This document shows positions 48,624-57,314 of a stretch of DNA of 64,000 bases, piece after piece. The position numbers and the translations under genes were made by a program. The stretch spans positions 1 through 64,000 of the forward strand of contig NZ_CP019642.1 of the NCBI RefSeq assembly GCF_001999905.1, in the 5' to 3' direction. How positions within the stretch are numbered: the first letter of the stretch is position 1; each line of letters begins with the position of its first letter. The notes beneath the pieces are model-generated. The model did not search any database, was not told the origin of the DNA, and saw nothing but the letters and a program-made list of their open reading frames with translations. This DNA comes from Planococcus lenghuensis (GTDB lineage: Bacteria; Bacillota; Bacilli; Bacillales_A; Planococcaceae).

Positions 48624-48967
48624 CCGGCGCCTCCCATTATCCTGAGCAACTCTTATTTTATAAATGGCTCGATTCTCTCTTATTTCAATATCCAGCAGTG
48701 AGTTTCCTGCCCGATTTTCGCGACTCGAGGAAATATTGCTGTGAAACCGAAAGAGCCAAAAGACAAGTGGAGAAGCATAGTGGTGCCCAGTTTGCCCTGC
48801 TGTTCACCCTCACCTATCGAACAGGGAACAGTCTCCCGTTGTCGAACTGCGGATTCACAGTATCGTTCGACCATTTACAAAAAAGTTGAACCGTTTTCCC
48901 TCTAAAAAACGCACATGCTATAATTCTGTTATCATTTTAAATGGTGAAAGAAAGCAGGTGAATACCT
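48624..48967. other. Intergenic region upstream of ASCH gene
   Basis: About 340 bases. An open frame across it on the plus strand has no ribosome site and unlikely composition, so I regard it as chance. A TATAAT (48918-48923) with an imperfect -35 could be the promoter of the ASCH gene at 48968. Nothing else stands out. Confidence 0.5.
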
Positions 48968-49423
48968 ATGAGTAATGATTCCATAACCCAAATGTGGGAG
49001 GAATTTAAAAAGATGAACCCGAATGCGCCAAAAAGTTATGAAGCGTGGGCGTTTGGTGATTCGAAGGAAATGGCAGATGAACTTGCAGCATTAGTAATTG
49101 ACGGTACCAAGACAGCGACGGCTTCTAATTTTTTATTGTATGAGGAAAACGAGCCGTTACCATACGTGGGTCTTCACAATATTATTCTCGATGGGGATGG
49201 AAACGCCGTAGCAATTGCTGAAACTACTTCTGTCGAAATTGTTCCATTTGATGAAGTTTCGGCAGAACACGCTTATTTAGAAGGTGAAGGCGACCGCACG
49301 TTGAAGGATTGGCGCGATGCACACGAAGAATTTTTTAAAAAAGAGTTTAAAGCGGTTGGCCAAGAGTTCCATAATAAAATACCCGTTGTGTGTGAGAGAT
49401 TTGAGGTAATACATAAAAAATGA
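48968..49423 (+). CDS. ASCH-domain protein
   Basis: A 151-residue protein with ATG 48968 after GCAGGTG. It has the ASCH fold: YEAWAFGDSKEMADELAALVIDGTKTATASNFLLYEENEPLPYVGLHNIILDGDG, with the conserved GxKxxTxS (DGTKTATAS), and later ERTLKDWRDAHEEFFKKEF-like FGEGDRTLKDWRDAHEEF. ASCH proteins bind RNA or hydrolyse modified nucleosides such as N4-acetylcytidine. Alone here and followed by a shared terminator. Confidence 0.88.
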   Translation: MSNDSITQMWEEFKKMNPNAPKSYEAWAFGDSKEMADELAALVIDGTKTATASNFLLYEENEPLPYVGLHNIILDGDGNAVAIAETTSVEIVPFDEVSAEHAYLEGEGDRTLKDWRDAHEEFFKKEFKAVGQEFHNKIPVVCERFEVIHKK

Positions 49424-49430
49424 AATGAAA

Positions 49431-49470
49431 AACAAGCGGCTGAACCCTGAAGAATCCAGCCGCTTGTTTT
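49431..49470. terminator. Bidirectional terminator between ASCH and ArdC-like genes
   Basis: AACAAGCGGCTG (49431-49442) and CAGCCGCTTGTT (49457-49468) make a perfect 12-bp stem with A-tract before and T-tract after. It terminates both converging transcripts. Confidence 0.85.
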
Positions 49471-49477
49471 GCGTGTT

Positions 49478-51097
49478 TTATTCCCGTTCCAATTCCTGTT
49501 CTTTATCTTTGACCGCGGAACCGAGCTGCTGGAACGCCTCTTTCGTACGGACCATCTGCGCATTCTTGTCGTTTGCCTGTTCAAGCTGCTTGCCCAGCTC
49601 CGCTTTCGATTGAATCCGTGGATTTTTTACCAAATACCAGCCGAGCGTAACCCCTGCCCGGTGCTCCGCTTTCAAGTCCTTCTCATTCAACACGTTTCCT
49701 AGCCGTTGATTCAAGTGCTGCACGTTCACTTGATGCAGACGCGCTTTCTCCGGATGTGATGACTTGGAAAGAAACCGGTCGGTGTTCAGTGACTGCGCCA
49801 GTCCGGTTTTCTGGATGAACTGATCCGCTTCGGCTTTCTTCTGAAATGTCCGCTGGGAGGTATCGCCGCCTTCCAGCGTCACCGCGTACGTCCCTTCATC
49901 CAGTTTCGTCACTTCCAGCACATCTTCCACCTTTCGATAGTCCGTCACGAGTTCCTTATTGTTCTCCAGCACGTTCAAGACCCCGTACCGTTCCCCGATA
50001 TCCTGAATCGGCACGATTCGATTCGTATTCGTCCGGAGGAAGTAATGCTGATCCCGCTCGCTTTGCTCGATCGTTCCGTAGACGACGAGCCCATTCTTCG
50101 TGTCCGCCAGCTGCAGTGTCGGGTTGTCCTCGAACGAGAAGCCGAACTTCGCTTCCAGGTCTTCCTTCACTTTCTCGGGATTGATGGATTGATAAAATTC
50201 ATTAATCTTTTCCTGCTGCAGGGAATTGAGCTGTTCGATCATGACACGGGACGTCGATTGCACTTCCTGAATAGCCTGTTTTGCCAGATCTAAATCCTGC
50301 GCCCAAGTTGCGATATAGCCGGTTGACGAGAGCGATGTATCGAACCCGTAATACTGCGAGACGATATAAGCGGTGCATTCGGCTTGTGCTTCCTTATGCC
50401 CGCGCGGCAGCTCTTTCAGTTCGCTTTCCCGGTGGTGCAGCTGACTGTGTGCGTACTCGTGGATTAGCACCCGGAACTTCTGCTCGGCGGTCTGCGAGAC
50501 CGCGGTATTGATGACAATCTCATTCGTCATCTGGTTGTAGTAACCGCCGTACCCCTTGCCGTCATGGGCTTCTTCTTGAATCGTGAGCGGTGTCACGTCA
50601 TTCTGATTCACTGAATCGATGAACCGTTCGTACAGCTCAGTCAGGGACTCTGTGGACTTGAGATCATTTTGGACAAATTCCCGGACATTCGGGATGTCTT
50701 TTCCGTCTGTCTGCGAGATATCGAACACTTTTCCGACTGTGAATCCGTTGATGCTCTGCCGGATCTCCGTCTGGGGGTCTCCATTCGCATCCCGCAGAAT
50801 CTCGCCGGTCTGCTGATTGACCTTCTGTGTTTCGATTTTCTTGAAAAGCGGCACAAAGATATCAATCCCCTTCTCCCCTTTGTTCACATGGCGGCCGAGC
50901 TCCTGCCATTGGCGGAATCCGCGAACCATCGTGGCGTCCGGATGCTGCGAGACGATCATCAGCACATTATTGAACGAATACTGGTGCCCGCTGGCCATTA
51001 CATCAAGCATCTCCTGGAACCGGTTATCGCGGAACATGGCTTCCAGGTTCTCTTCGAGCCGCTTATTGATATCGGTCAGATCCAGCTTCTTAGACAT
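49478..51097 (-). CDS. ArdC-like anti-restriction / zincin metallopeptidase protein
   Basis: A 539-residue protein. The N-terminal 120 residues (LEENLEAMFRDNRFQEMLDVMASGHQYSFNNVLMIVSQHPDATMVRGFRQWQELGRHVNKGEKGIDIFVPL) are the ArdC single-stranded DNA-binding domain. Residues about 195-250 contain the zincin motif RVLIHEYAHSQLHH with a downstream Glu in HKEAQAECTAYIVSQYYG. The C-terminal 200 residues resemble repeat-containing plasmid proteins with LPD-type domains (VLEVTKLDEGTYAVTLEGG). ArdC/LtrC-like proteins protect incoming plasmid DNA from restriction during conjugation. It is last in the operon mobA - virD4 - small gene - this gene, ending at a strong terminator. Confidence 0.85.
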   Translation of the reverse strand: MSKKLDLTDINKRLEENLEAMFRDNRFQEMLDVMASGHQYSFNNVLMIVSQHPDATMVRGFRQWQELGRHVNKGEKGIDIFVPLFKKIETQKVNQQTGEILRDANGDPQTEIRQSINGFTVGKVFDISQTDGKDIPNVREFVQNDLKSTESLTELYERFIDSVNQNDVTPLTIQEEAHDGKGYGGYYNQMTNEIVINTAVSQTAEQKFRVLIHEYAHSQLHHRESELKELPRGHKEAQAECTAYIVSQYYGFDTSLSSTGYIATWAQDLDLAKQAIQEVQSTSRVMIEQLNSLQQEKINEFYQSINPEKVKEDLEAKFGFSFEDNPTLQLADTKNGLVVYGTIEQSERDQHYFLRTNTNRIVPIQDIGERYGVLNVLENNKELVTDYRKVEDVLEVTKLDEGTYAVTLEGGDTSQRTFQKKAEADQFIQKTGLAQSLNTDRFLSKSSHPEKARLHQVNVQHLNQRLGNVLNEKDLKAEHRAGVTLGWYLVKNPRIQSKAELGKQLEQANDKNAQMVRTKEAFQQLGSAVKDKEQELERE

Positions 51098-51311
51098 AAT
51101 CGATCACATCCTTTCTGACGTACCACGCCTCGTATAAGGGCTCCTGCCGGCCAACAAGGCGAACAGGGGCGTAACAGACCACTTCGTAGTCCAGCACGTC
51201 CTCCTCCAAATCGAGGATGCCTTCATATGTAAGTGCCTCGAACGGCACCGGATCGCGAAAGCTCAGAATCCGTTTGTCACTTGCGAGAATATCACTGATC
51301 GTCACCAGCAT
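51090..51311 (-). CDS. Small hypothetical protein of transfer operon
   Basis: A 73-residue acidic protein with ATG 51311 after GAAAGGGGAG. It reads LVTISDILASDKRILSFRDPVPFEALTYEG, then LEEDVLDYEVVCYAPVRLVGRQEPLYEAWYVRK. The end overlaps the start of the ArdC-like gene by 8 bases (ATGTCTAA), so the two are translationally coupled. Not recognised. Confidence 0.65.
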   Translation of the reverse strand: MLVTISDILASDKRILSFRDPVPFEALTYEGILDLEEDVLDYEVVCYAPVRLVGRQEPLYEAWYVRKDVIDYV

Positions 51312-51333
51312 CCGCTGTTCTCCCCTTTCTGTC

Positions 51334-53319
51334 TTATAGCAGCGTCCGGAGATCGGTCGCTTCTTTTTCTTGCAGCCGTTCGGTTATGCTCCGTTCGGAT
51401 TCCGGCTTCTCTTCGGCCGCGGCCTGTTCCGTCTCTTCCTCAAATTCATCGAAATCAAGGTCGAACAGCGCCGATTGGTCGATCTCCTCCTCGATGACAC
51501 GGGTCACGGTTCCGCCTGAAGCAAAGGTGTCCGCTTGCGGCTCGGGCTGCTGCGCCTCCCGCTCTTTCCGGAAGGAACTGAAGCTCTCGGTAACGGGTAC
51601 CGGCGCATGGACTTCTGTGTGGCGCTCGACGTAATCACCGAAGATATCAGATTGCCACGCCTTTTGCAGTTTCATCGGATGTAGCCCGCTAACGAACAGG
51701 TAGCTGTCGTTTCGATCGATATTGGCCAGGTCGCCTTCCGGAATGAGCGAGCGTTTGACGTACTGTTCGGACTGGCTCTGACTCGCATTCGATTTCCCGC
51801 TCATGAATCCGCCGCTCTGGCTTGTGGAACCGGTCTGGATTTTGGCCGTCGTCTCTCCTGCCAACTGGGAGAAATACTTGATCGTCTCCATGTCCTTGCT
51901 GCGAAGGTACAGGAGTGTATCGTGGTTCGAAAGAATGGAACGGGTCATTTCCTTCCCGTAAATGGCTTCGAGCTGGCCGTTGTCCTGGACGATCGTGTTC
52001 ATCGATAACCCGAGTCCGCGGCACGTGGCCAGCACGCGTCCATATTTCTCGATTTTCCCGATATTCGCGAATTCATCGAGCAGAAAGATCGTCGGAATCT
52101 TGAGCTTCCCGCTGTTTTCATCGGCCATCCGGTAAAACTGGGCAATCAGCTGATCGAAGAAAACCGACGTGAGCGCCGTGAACGGGTTCTCATCCATCGG
52201 CATTTTCACGTACAGAATACTTTTATGTTCCTGGAACTCCCGGAAATCGAAGTCGCTTTTCCGGGTCATCCGACTAATCTTCTGCAGTGTGAAGATGCTG
52301 ATTTGGGACGCGAAGGAAGACGTGACGCTTGCCCGTGTGTTGCCGCCGAGTGTCGTGAGTCCTTTTAGCAACTGATACGCTGGATGGTGCTGGCCCAATT
52401 CCTGGTCCACCCATTGCTGAAACGTTTCTTCATCTGGTGCCACTTTTTCATTAAACACATTGAGCACGTCTTGCATGGAAGCATCCGGAATCTCGGTCTT
52501 GCAGTACACAATCAGCCCGGCCAGCATCTTCTGCGCCCGTTCCATAAAGAAGTCTTCTTTTCCGTCTTTCGTGGCATTCTTCGCCACGGTAAGGGAAATG
52601 CGCTGCGCATCCTGGTCATCCAGCACATAATCCAGCGGGTTGTACCCGTCCTGCTGGAAGTTGATGAAGTCGATCTGATAGACCCTGTAACCCTGCTTCC
52701 GCTTAATAGCTGCCGTCTGATCGAACAGCTCCCCTTTTGGATCCGTCGCAATCAGCGTCTCCTCTTTGTTGTTGAGGAGGTTCGGAATCACATACGACTG
52801 GCCTTTCCCGCTTCCGCTGGACCCGACAATGTAGACGTTCCGGTTATCAATTTTCGTCGTTCGCGGAATGATCAGAAGCCGTTTCTTTTTCGGCATGCGC
52901 CCGACAATCAGTCCATTCGCTAAAGCTTCCATTGTTTTTTCCGAATCCTTCGGATAGAACGTATTCTGTTTGGAGAACTGAATGCCGTTGGCTGCGTCGC
53001 TTGGTGCTGTGAACCGGGCAGAGCCATGTACGCCAAAGCCGTGGGCATCTTCATACTTCGGCTCGAACAAATTCATCTTGGAGAGAAACCAGGTGAAGAA
53101 GACGAGCGCCAGCAGGCCGACCAGCAGTTGGGACTGACGGCCGCTTTCTTCGAACAAAAAGCCGAGTGTGCCGGACCAATCAAGCAGCAGGGCATCGAGC
53201 CGCCCCTTCTCCTCCAGAAAGCGAAGGAGTCCGGCAATCGTATACCCGACCACCAGTGTGAGCAGGAGGACGACACCCACTTTAAGTCCGGCGCCCTTTT
53301 TCAGTGATTTATTCCGCAT
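51334..53319 (-). CDS. virD4: VirD4/TraG-family type IV coupling protein
   Basis: A 661-residue membrane ATPase that brings the relaxase-DNA complex to the secretion channel. Two N-terminal membrane helices lie at about residues 13-33 (VGVVLLLTLVVGYTIAGLL) and 60-77. Walker A is VGSSGSGKGQSYV (about residue 165), Walker B is FLLDEFANIGK (about residue 412), and the TraG-like segments TIIVQDNGQLEAIYG-like NTIVQDNGQLEAIYG and LYLRSKDMETIKYFS follow. The acidic C-terminus (DLDFDEFEEETEQAAAEE) could bind the relaxosome. It is 16 bases after mobA on the same strand, as expected for a transfer operon. Confidence 0.93.
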   Translation of the reverse strand: MRNKSLKKGAGLKVGVVLLLTLVVGYTIAGLLRFLEEKGRLDALLLDWSGTLGFLFEESGRQSQLLVGLLALVFFTWFLSKMNLFEPKYEDAHGFGVHGSARFTAPSDAANGIQFSKQNTFYPKDSEKTMEALANGLIVGRMPKKKRLLIIPRTTKIDNRNVYIVGSSGSGKGQSYVIPNLLNNKEETLIATDPKGELFDQTAAIKRKQGYRVYQIDFINFQQDGYNPLDYVLDDQDAQRISLTVAKNATKDGKEDFFMERAQKMLAGLIVYCKTEIPDASMQDVLNVFNEKVAPDEETFQQWVDQELGQHHPAYQLLKGLTTLGGNTRASVTSSFASQISIFTLQKISRMTRKSDFDFREFQEHKSILYVKMPMDENPFTALTSVFFDQLIAQFYRMADENSGKLKIPTIFLLDEFANIGKIEKYGRVLATCRGLGLSMNTIVQDNGQLEAIYGKEMTRSILSNHDTLLYLRSKDMETIKYFSQLAGETTAKIQTGSTSQSGGFMSGKSNASQSQSEQYVKRSLIPEGDLANIDRNDSYLFVSGLHPMKLQKAWQSDIFGDYVERHTEVHAPVPVTESFSSFRKEREAQQPEPQADTFASGGTVTRVIEEEIDQSALFDLDFDEFEEETEQAAAEEKPESERSITERLQEKEATDLRTLL

Positions 53320-53334
53320 ATCGCTATCCCCTTT

Positions 53335-55395
53335 CTACAGTTCAATTTCAAGTCCCAGGTACCGCCGCATTCGCGTGTTTTTCCCCTTCCGGTTCAGTTT
53401 ATCCAGCCGGCCCGTTTCTTTCGTATGCGGATTCGGCTGCGCGGATTGCCGGACCAGTTCATCCATCAGATCAGCGCCAACGGTTCCGCCCGGTAAGTGG
53501 CCCTTTTCTTGTTCACGGGCATCGAGTCCGCGGTAGAACGGATTAGTTTGGGACTGCCGGTACTGTTCATGCTGGGCTTCCCGCTGTTCTTGTTTCCCCC
53601 ATGCCGCCTGTAAGCAGTTAGACAAGGACGGCTCGCGCCCGGCCATTTTATTTTCACGGTAATGATTGAGCACGTCTGTCTTCATTTCCAGCGGAAGAGC
53701 TTCTACTTTCTGCAGCACGCGCTCGTTCGCATGCGGGAATGTCTCGCAGATCAGTTCATTCAGTTGCTGGTCGTGATGCTTTGCTTTTTCCTCGTACCGA
53801 GTGATCAATTGCTGCGCCGTATTCAACTTTAAAGAAGTTTGGTAGATGGCGTCCAGCTTCTGCCCCTCACCGACGAGTTTCATTTTTTGCGTGCCCAGCT
53901 TATCACGGATTCTCGCCTGAATCCGGATGCTTTCAGTCGCCTTCTCAGCGAGCGTACAGGCTGTCTCCAGCTCGCTCAAGTGAAGTTCCCTCTCCACGTC
54001 TTCCGGAGCCGGGACGCGGTGCCAATCGCCGCTCCGCGCCGATTCGATGACCTCCGCTTTGAAAGCAGTGGTCCGGTCATTGAACTGATACCGTTCAGCC
54101 AGGTCCGGATACAAGTCATTGAAGGTGTTGTGCGTAATCAGGCTGGTCACCCGGTAAGCGCGCTCCGCGTGTTCAGTGACCGTTTGATTCGTTTGGCGGT
54201 CTTTTTTGAGCGTTTCTTCCTGCGCTTCGAATGCATCGAGCCGGGCGGTGAACCGCTCATGGAAGCGGTCGGACGAAAAGCCCTGATTCAGTAATGCAGC
54301 GGTATCGCCTGCAAGATACGCCTTGTGGGAAGCATCCAGTACCGTATGTGTTACCTGTTCTTTCATCTGTTTTGGTTCGAGTGATCGTTCCTCCCACCGG
54401 TACAAGCCTTCCAGTTCGTTTTTCACGTTCTTGAAGGACAGGTCTTCTTTTAAACGCCCTTTCATGAAGCGCAGGCTTTTTTGATAATCGGCATCCAGCT
54501 GCATCGTGATGGCCTTCGTCTGCCGGTGAAGGGTGAGCTGCACGTTCTGCGTTTTTTCTTTTGAAGACAGGAAGGAAATGTTGCGGTTCAGCTGCGCGAT
54601 CTGGTCGTTCGCTTTTCGGATTTCCTGATTCAGTTCGTGATAGAAAGTCGTCGCTTCCAGCCCCTTCTCTTCCATCCGTTTGACGTACTGGTACTCGTTC
54701 CGGCCGAGCCGGACCTGTGCGATTTTATCGAGTCCTTGTTCTTCAAACGACAGCGCAGAAACCGTCTTCTCAATCCCGGCTTCCTTGAAGGCCGCGTTGA
54801 TCGCTTCCGCATACTGCATGCGCCACTTCACGAGTGTCTCCCGCTCATTCCAGTCGGTCGTCGAAACGGTTTTAAAGATCTTCTCCCCTTCCTCATTTCG
54901 CTTAATGTCGCCGTTCGGTTCGTACTCATACTGGCGCGTTTTTTTATTGCCCCACGTTCCGTCGGCTTCGAAGGGCCGGACTGTCAGCAAGATATGCGCG
55001 TGCGGGTTGTGTTCTTTGTCCCGGTGAATCGAAACGTCCGCCACCATGCCGGCGTCCACGAACTGGTCTTGGACGAAAGAACGGACGAGTTCGCTTTGCT
55101 GTTCTTCGTTCAGATCAACCGGCAGCGCCACGAGCACTTCGCGTGCGAGCTGTGCGTTCCACGCCTTCTCAACTCGTTCGACTTCGTTCCATAACCGTTC
55201 CCGTTCAAGCGTCCACTCGGGCGCATGGTCCGGCTTCAGGATGAAGGAGACGGGCGCTACTTCCCGGGCTTTGAACGATTTCAGTTCTTCGTCCCGTTCC
55301 GAGTACAGATCTTCCCCGCTGCGGTAGCTCGCACTCGCTACCGCGGACTGGTTTTTCTTGCTGATGATGTTGGCCTGCAGGCGGAAGTAGCTCAC
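53335..55395 (-). CDS. mobA: MobA/MobL-family (MobQ) relaxase
   Basis: A 686-residue relaxase. I start at GTG 55395 (SYFRLQANIISKKNQSAVASASYRSGE), which follows AAAGGAGGGAAGG; a longer frame from 55479 crosses the presumed oriT. The N-terminal relaxase domain has the motif-I segment with Tyr in SASYRSGEDLYSE and the metal-binding three-His motif IHRDKEHNPHAHILLTVRPF (HxH). The rest is a long helical region (helicase-like tail absent). It nicks oriT and pilots the strand into the recipient. The operon order mobA-virD4 and the divergent coiled-coil genes at 55611 are standard for mobilisable and conjugative Gram-positive plasmids. Confidence 0.93.
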   Translation of the reverse strand: MSYFRLQANIISKKNQSAVASASYRSGEDLYSERDEELKSFKAREVAPVSFILKPDHAPEWTLERERLWNEVERVEKAWNAQLAREVLVALPVDLNEEQQSELVRSFVQDQFVDAGMVADVSIHRDKEHNPHAHILLTVRPFEADGTWGNKKTRQYEYEPNGDIKRNEEGEKIFKTVSTTDWNERETLVKWRMQYAEAINAAFKEAGIEKTVSALSFEEQGLDKIAQVRLGRNEYQYVKRMEEKGLEATTFYHELNQEIRKANDQIAQLNRNISFLSSKEKTQNVQLTLHRQTKAITMQLDADYQKSLRFMKGRLKEDLSFKNVKNELEGLYRWEERSLEPKQMKEQVTHTVLDASHKAYLAGDTAALLNQGFSSDRFHERFTARLDAFEAQEETLKKDRQTNQTVTEHAERAYRVTSLITHNTFNDLYPDLAERYQFNDRTTAFKAEVIESARSGDWHRVPAPEDVERELHLSELETACTLAEKATESIRIQARIRDKLGTQKMKLVGEGQKLDAIYQTSLKLNTAQQLITRYEEKAKHHDQQLNELICETFPHANERVLQKVEALPLEMKTDVLNHYRENKMAGREPSLSNCLQAAWGKQEQREAQHEQYRQSQTNPFYRGLDAREQEKGHLPGGTVGADLMDELVRQSAQPNPHTKETGRLDKLNRKGKNTRMRRYLGLEIEL

Positions 55396-55450
55396 GTCCC
55401 TTCCCTCCTTTCTGCTCAATGGGGTTAAAACATCCGAAGGCGACAAATCA

Positions 55451-55500
55451 GGACCGCGAGGTCCGAAGCCTAGCACCACGACAGTGGTGTATAACTGGGC
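55451..55500. other. Candidate origin of transfer (oriT)
   Basis: Directly upstream of the relaxase start and before the divergent accessory genes there are two adjacent dyads: GGACCGCGAGGTCC (55451-55464) and CACCAC-GACA-GTGGTG (55474-55489), followed by TATAACTGGGC, which could hold the nick. Hairpins next to a relaxase gene are typical for MobQ oriTs. The exact nick cannot be inferred. Confidence 0.55.
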
Positions 55501-55610
55501 ACTCGTCTTGATGACTCGGATTCATCATACCATATTATTCCCATTTTTCGTAGACTTTATTTATATATATGTTAAAATATTTACATATAAACAAAAAAGG
55601 AGTGAAAACC

Positions 55611-55883
55611 ATGCGGAACAATTTCGAAAAAATTTCATCCATCGAACAGCAAATCGAAAAGCTGAAAGAGAAACAGAAAATGCTGGAACAGCAAATGCAG
55701 CAGAACATCGGCCAGGAAGTGCTGAAAACGTGGAATATCGAATCAGAACAGGAAGCAATTGAGTGGATTCATCAGTTGGCCGGACAAGTAAACGGCGAAC
55801 CTGAAGCGTCTGAGCAGCCTGAACAGCAAGAAGAACCTGCGCAGCTTGCAGAGTGGGACCGCCATGAACAACGAGCCGAATAA
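55611..55883 (+). CDS. Coiled-coil relaxosome-associated protein
   Basis: A 90-residue protein, ATG 55611 after AAAAGGAG. Residues 1-45 (FEKISSIEQQIEKLKEKQKMLEQQMQQNIGQEVLKTW) form a coiled coil; the end is rich in Glu and Gln. It is divergent from mobA across the putative oriT and overlaps the next gene by 20 bases. Small coiled-coil proteins at this position usually help the relaxase bind oriT; the exact family is not clear. Confidence 0.72.
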   Translation: MRNNFEKISSIEQQIEKLKEKQKMLEQQMQQNIGQEVLKTWNIESEQEAIEWIHQLAGQVNGEPEASEQPEQQEEPAQLAEWDRHEQRAE

Positions 55884-56130
55884 CCTGGCGAAATCGAATG
55901 AACTGAAGCAGCAAATCACAGAGTTGCAACGAAAGAAAAAACAGCTGGAAAATGAAACGAAGCGGAGAGCGAGCTGGGAGAAGCGGAGAGCGCGGACCAA
56001 GCGGCTGATCGAGACCGGAGCGCTTGCTGAAAAGTATTTTGCTTTGGAAGACTTGTCTGTGGAAGAGCGGGAGAATATCTTCCGGACGTTCGCGGAATTC
56101 GTGAAGAGTAAGCGGCAGCCAAAAGGATAA
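55864..56130 (+). CDS. MobC/DUF3847-like relaxosome accessory protein
   Basis: An 88-residue basic protein starting at ATG 55864, inside the end of the previous gene. A coiled-coil N-terminus (NELKQQITELQRKKKQLENETKRR) is followed by KRRARTKRLIETGALAEKYFALEDLSVEERENIFRTFAEFVKS. The ARTxRLIxxGALAE segment is typical of MobC-like and DUF3847 proteins that accompany MobA/MobL relaxases. A strong terminator follows. Confidence 0.75.
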   Translation: MNNEPNNLAKSNELKQQITELQRKKKQLENETKRRASWEKRRARTKRLIETGALAEKYFALEDLSVEERENIFRTFAEFVKSKRQPKG

Positions 56131-56140
56131 GAAAAGCTAA

Positions 56141-56185
56141 AAACCCAAACTTTCCGGGCTTTCTCTATCCGGAAGGTTTAGGTTT
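56141..56185. terminator. Terminator between converging small genes
   Basis: AAACCCAAACTTTCCGG (56141-56157) and CCGGAAGGTTTAGGTTT (56169-56185) form a long stem with one mismatch region. It serves the rightward mobC-like gene and lies at the end of the leftward 51-residue gene. Confidence 0.7.
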
Positions 56186-56333
56186 CGTTGAGCGGAATGA
56201 TAGTCCAGTCCAGCGATGTATTCTGTTGCAGAAATGTCCGTTCTTCTTCTGCTTCCTCTTTGGTCGGAAATACTTTCTCTTTGTCCTCTTCGCTGAGGAT
56301 AAGCCCGTTTATGGAACGGATAATATACGGCAT
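56178..56333 (-). CDS. Small hypothetical protein
   Basis: A 51-residue protein. ATG 56333 (MPYIIRSINGLILSEEDKEKVFPTKEEAEEERTFLQQ) follows a GGGGAGGGGGGAG ribosome site; longer frames upstream lack one. It looks like a small plasmid protein with an alternating charged helix. Function unknown. Confidence 0.55.
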   Translation of the reverse strand: MPYIIRSINGLILSEEDKEKVFPTKEEAEEERTFLQQNTSLDWTIIPLNET

Positions 56334-56440
56334 GCGCTCCCCCCTCCCCTTCTTTTTCGTTATACTGATACGTGAGTCGGTCATTGGATACCAGTTTCGC
56401 AGGAAGTCCATGGCGGATCGCTGCAGAAAGGAGATGACAG

Positions 56441-56803
56441 ATGGCGAAATATCTCACTGCCTCTTACTTTATCACACTGGACCAGGAGAGATGGCTCGAC
56501 CGCTGGCTGGAACGGCATCCCGCGAAAAAAAAGAACCAGCTGGTATTTGAAATTTTTCAGTATGCCATCAATGATTTCCGGAAGCACGTGGAATCACTGA
56601 GCTGCTATATTGAACTGATGCAGGATATTTCTGATGATGAGCTTGTAAAGATACACCTTAGCTACTCTGAACAGCTGCCGCTAAAGCAGGCAGCGAATCA
56701 ATTGTATGAAAAAATCCAGGCTGTTTATCCGGCTGCCGTTAAAAAACATACGCTGGTTTTCGCCTTGCATGTATTTATGAGTCAACAAAATGAAACTACA
56801 TAG
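56441..56803 (+). CDS. Hypothetical protein
   Basis: A 120-residue helical protein with ATG 56441 after GAAAGGAGATGACAG. It reads AKYLTASYFITLDQERWLDRWLERHPAKKKNQLVFEIFQYAINDFRKHVESL, and IHLSYSEQLPLKQAANQLYEKIQAVYPAAVKKHTLVFALHVFMS. Not recognised. It ends at a strong terminator shared with the parA operon. Confidence 0.6.
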   Translation: MAKYLTASYFITLDQERWLDRWLERHPAKKKNQLVFEIFQYAINDFRKHVESLSCYIELMQDISDDELVKIHLSYSEQLPLKQAANQLYEKIQAVYPAAVKKHTLVFALHVFMSQQNETT

Positions 56804-56824
56804 TTCATTGGGTGAAGAAAATTG

Positions 56825-56866
56825 AAAAACCGATAGGAGACCGCTGTTGGTCCCCTATCGGTTTTC
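56825..56866. terminator. Bidirectional terminator at the end of the par operon
   Basis: AAAAACCGATAGG (56825-56837) and CCTATCGGTTTT (56854-56865) with A- and T-tracts on either side. It terminates both the rightward 56441 gene and the leftward par operon. Confidence 0.85.
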
Positions 56867-56867
56867 A

Positions 56868-57314
56868 TTATTCTTCTGGTTCATTAAAGAAATCGGTCAT
56901 ATACTCAAATTGTTTTTGCTGCCGATCGGTCAGTTGGTTTGCCACATAATTATCGATTAATTCGGAAATGATTGCATAGGTTTTGTTTTCGTCCATGAAC
57001 TTCCCGAGAACGCCAATCTGGACATGTATTTCGTGCGGCACTTTCACAGACTTCACATTATTGTTTTTCCCGACAGCAGCCCTTTTGGAACGTCGGGGTG
57101 CTTTCTTTTTCTCCGTCTCTTCAGACGGGGGGGTTTTCACTTGAGTTTCTGGTTCATTCTTTTTTTTCGGAACACTTACCTCAGCATCTTTCGGCTTCTC
57201 TGGCTGTTGAGAAAATTTAAAATCATTTTGGCCGCTCGTTACAACCGGTTTTGGACGAGTAAGTGTTGAAGATTTTTTTTGAATTAATGGGCCTTTATTC
57301 GACTGTTCACTCAT
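56868..57314 (-). CDS. ParB/ParG-like ribbon-helix-helix partition protein
   Basis: A 148-residue protein. ATG 57314 (MSEQSNKGPLIQKKSSTLTRPKP) overlaps the parA stop codon (ATGAGTGA), giving tight coupling. The N-terminal 85 residues are disordered, lysine- and proline-rich. The C-terminal 60 residues (NVKSVKVPHEIHVQIGVLGKFMDENKTYAIISELIDNYVANQL) have the strand-helix-helix form of RHH centromere-binding proteins. As second gene after parA, it is the likely DNA-binding partner and the protein expected to bind the 54-bp repeats upstream of parA. It would stimulate ParA through its flexible tail. Confidence 0.75.
   Translation of the reverse strand: MSEQSNKGPLIQKKSSTLTRPKPVVTSGQNDFKFSQQPEKPKDAEVSVPKKKNEPETQVKTPPSEETEKKKAPRRSKRAAVGKNNNVKSVKVPHEIHVQIGVLGKFMDENKTYAIISELIDNYVANQLTDRQQKQFEYMTDFFNEPEE

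Noticed and set aside
48527-48889. 120-codon plus-strand open frame
   Set aside because: No ribosome site; overlaps the start of the better supported 48300-48623 gene and has unlikely composition.
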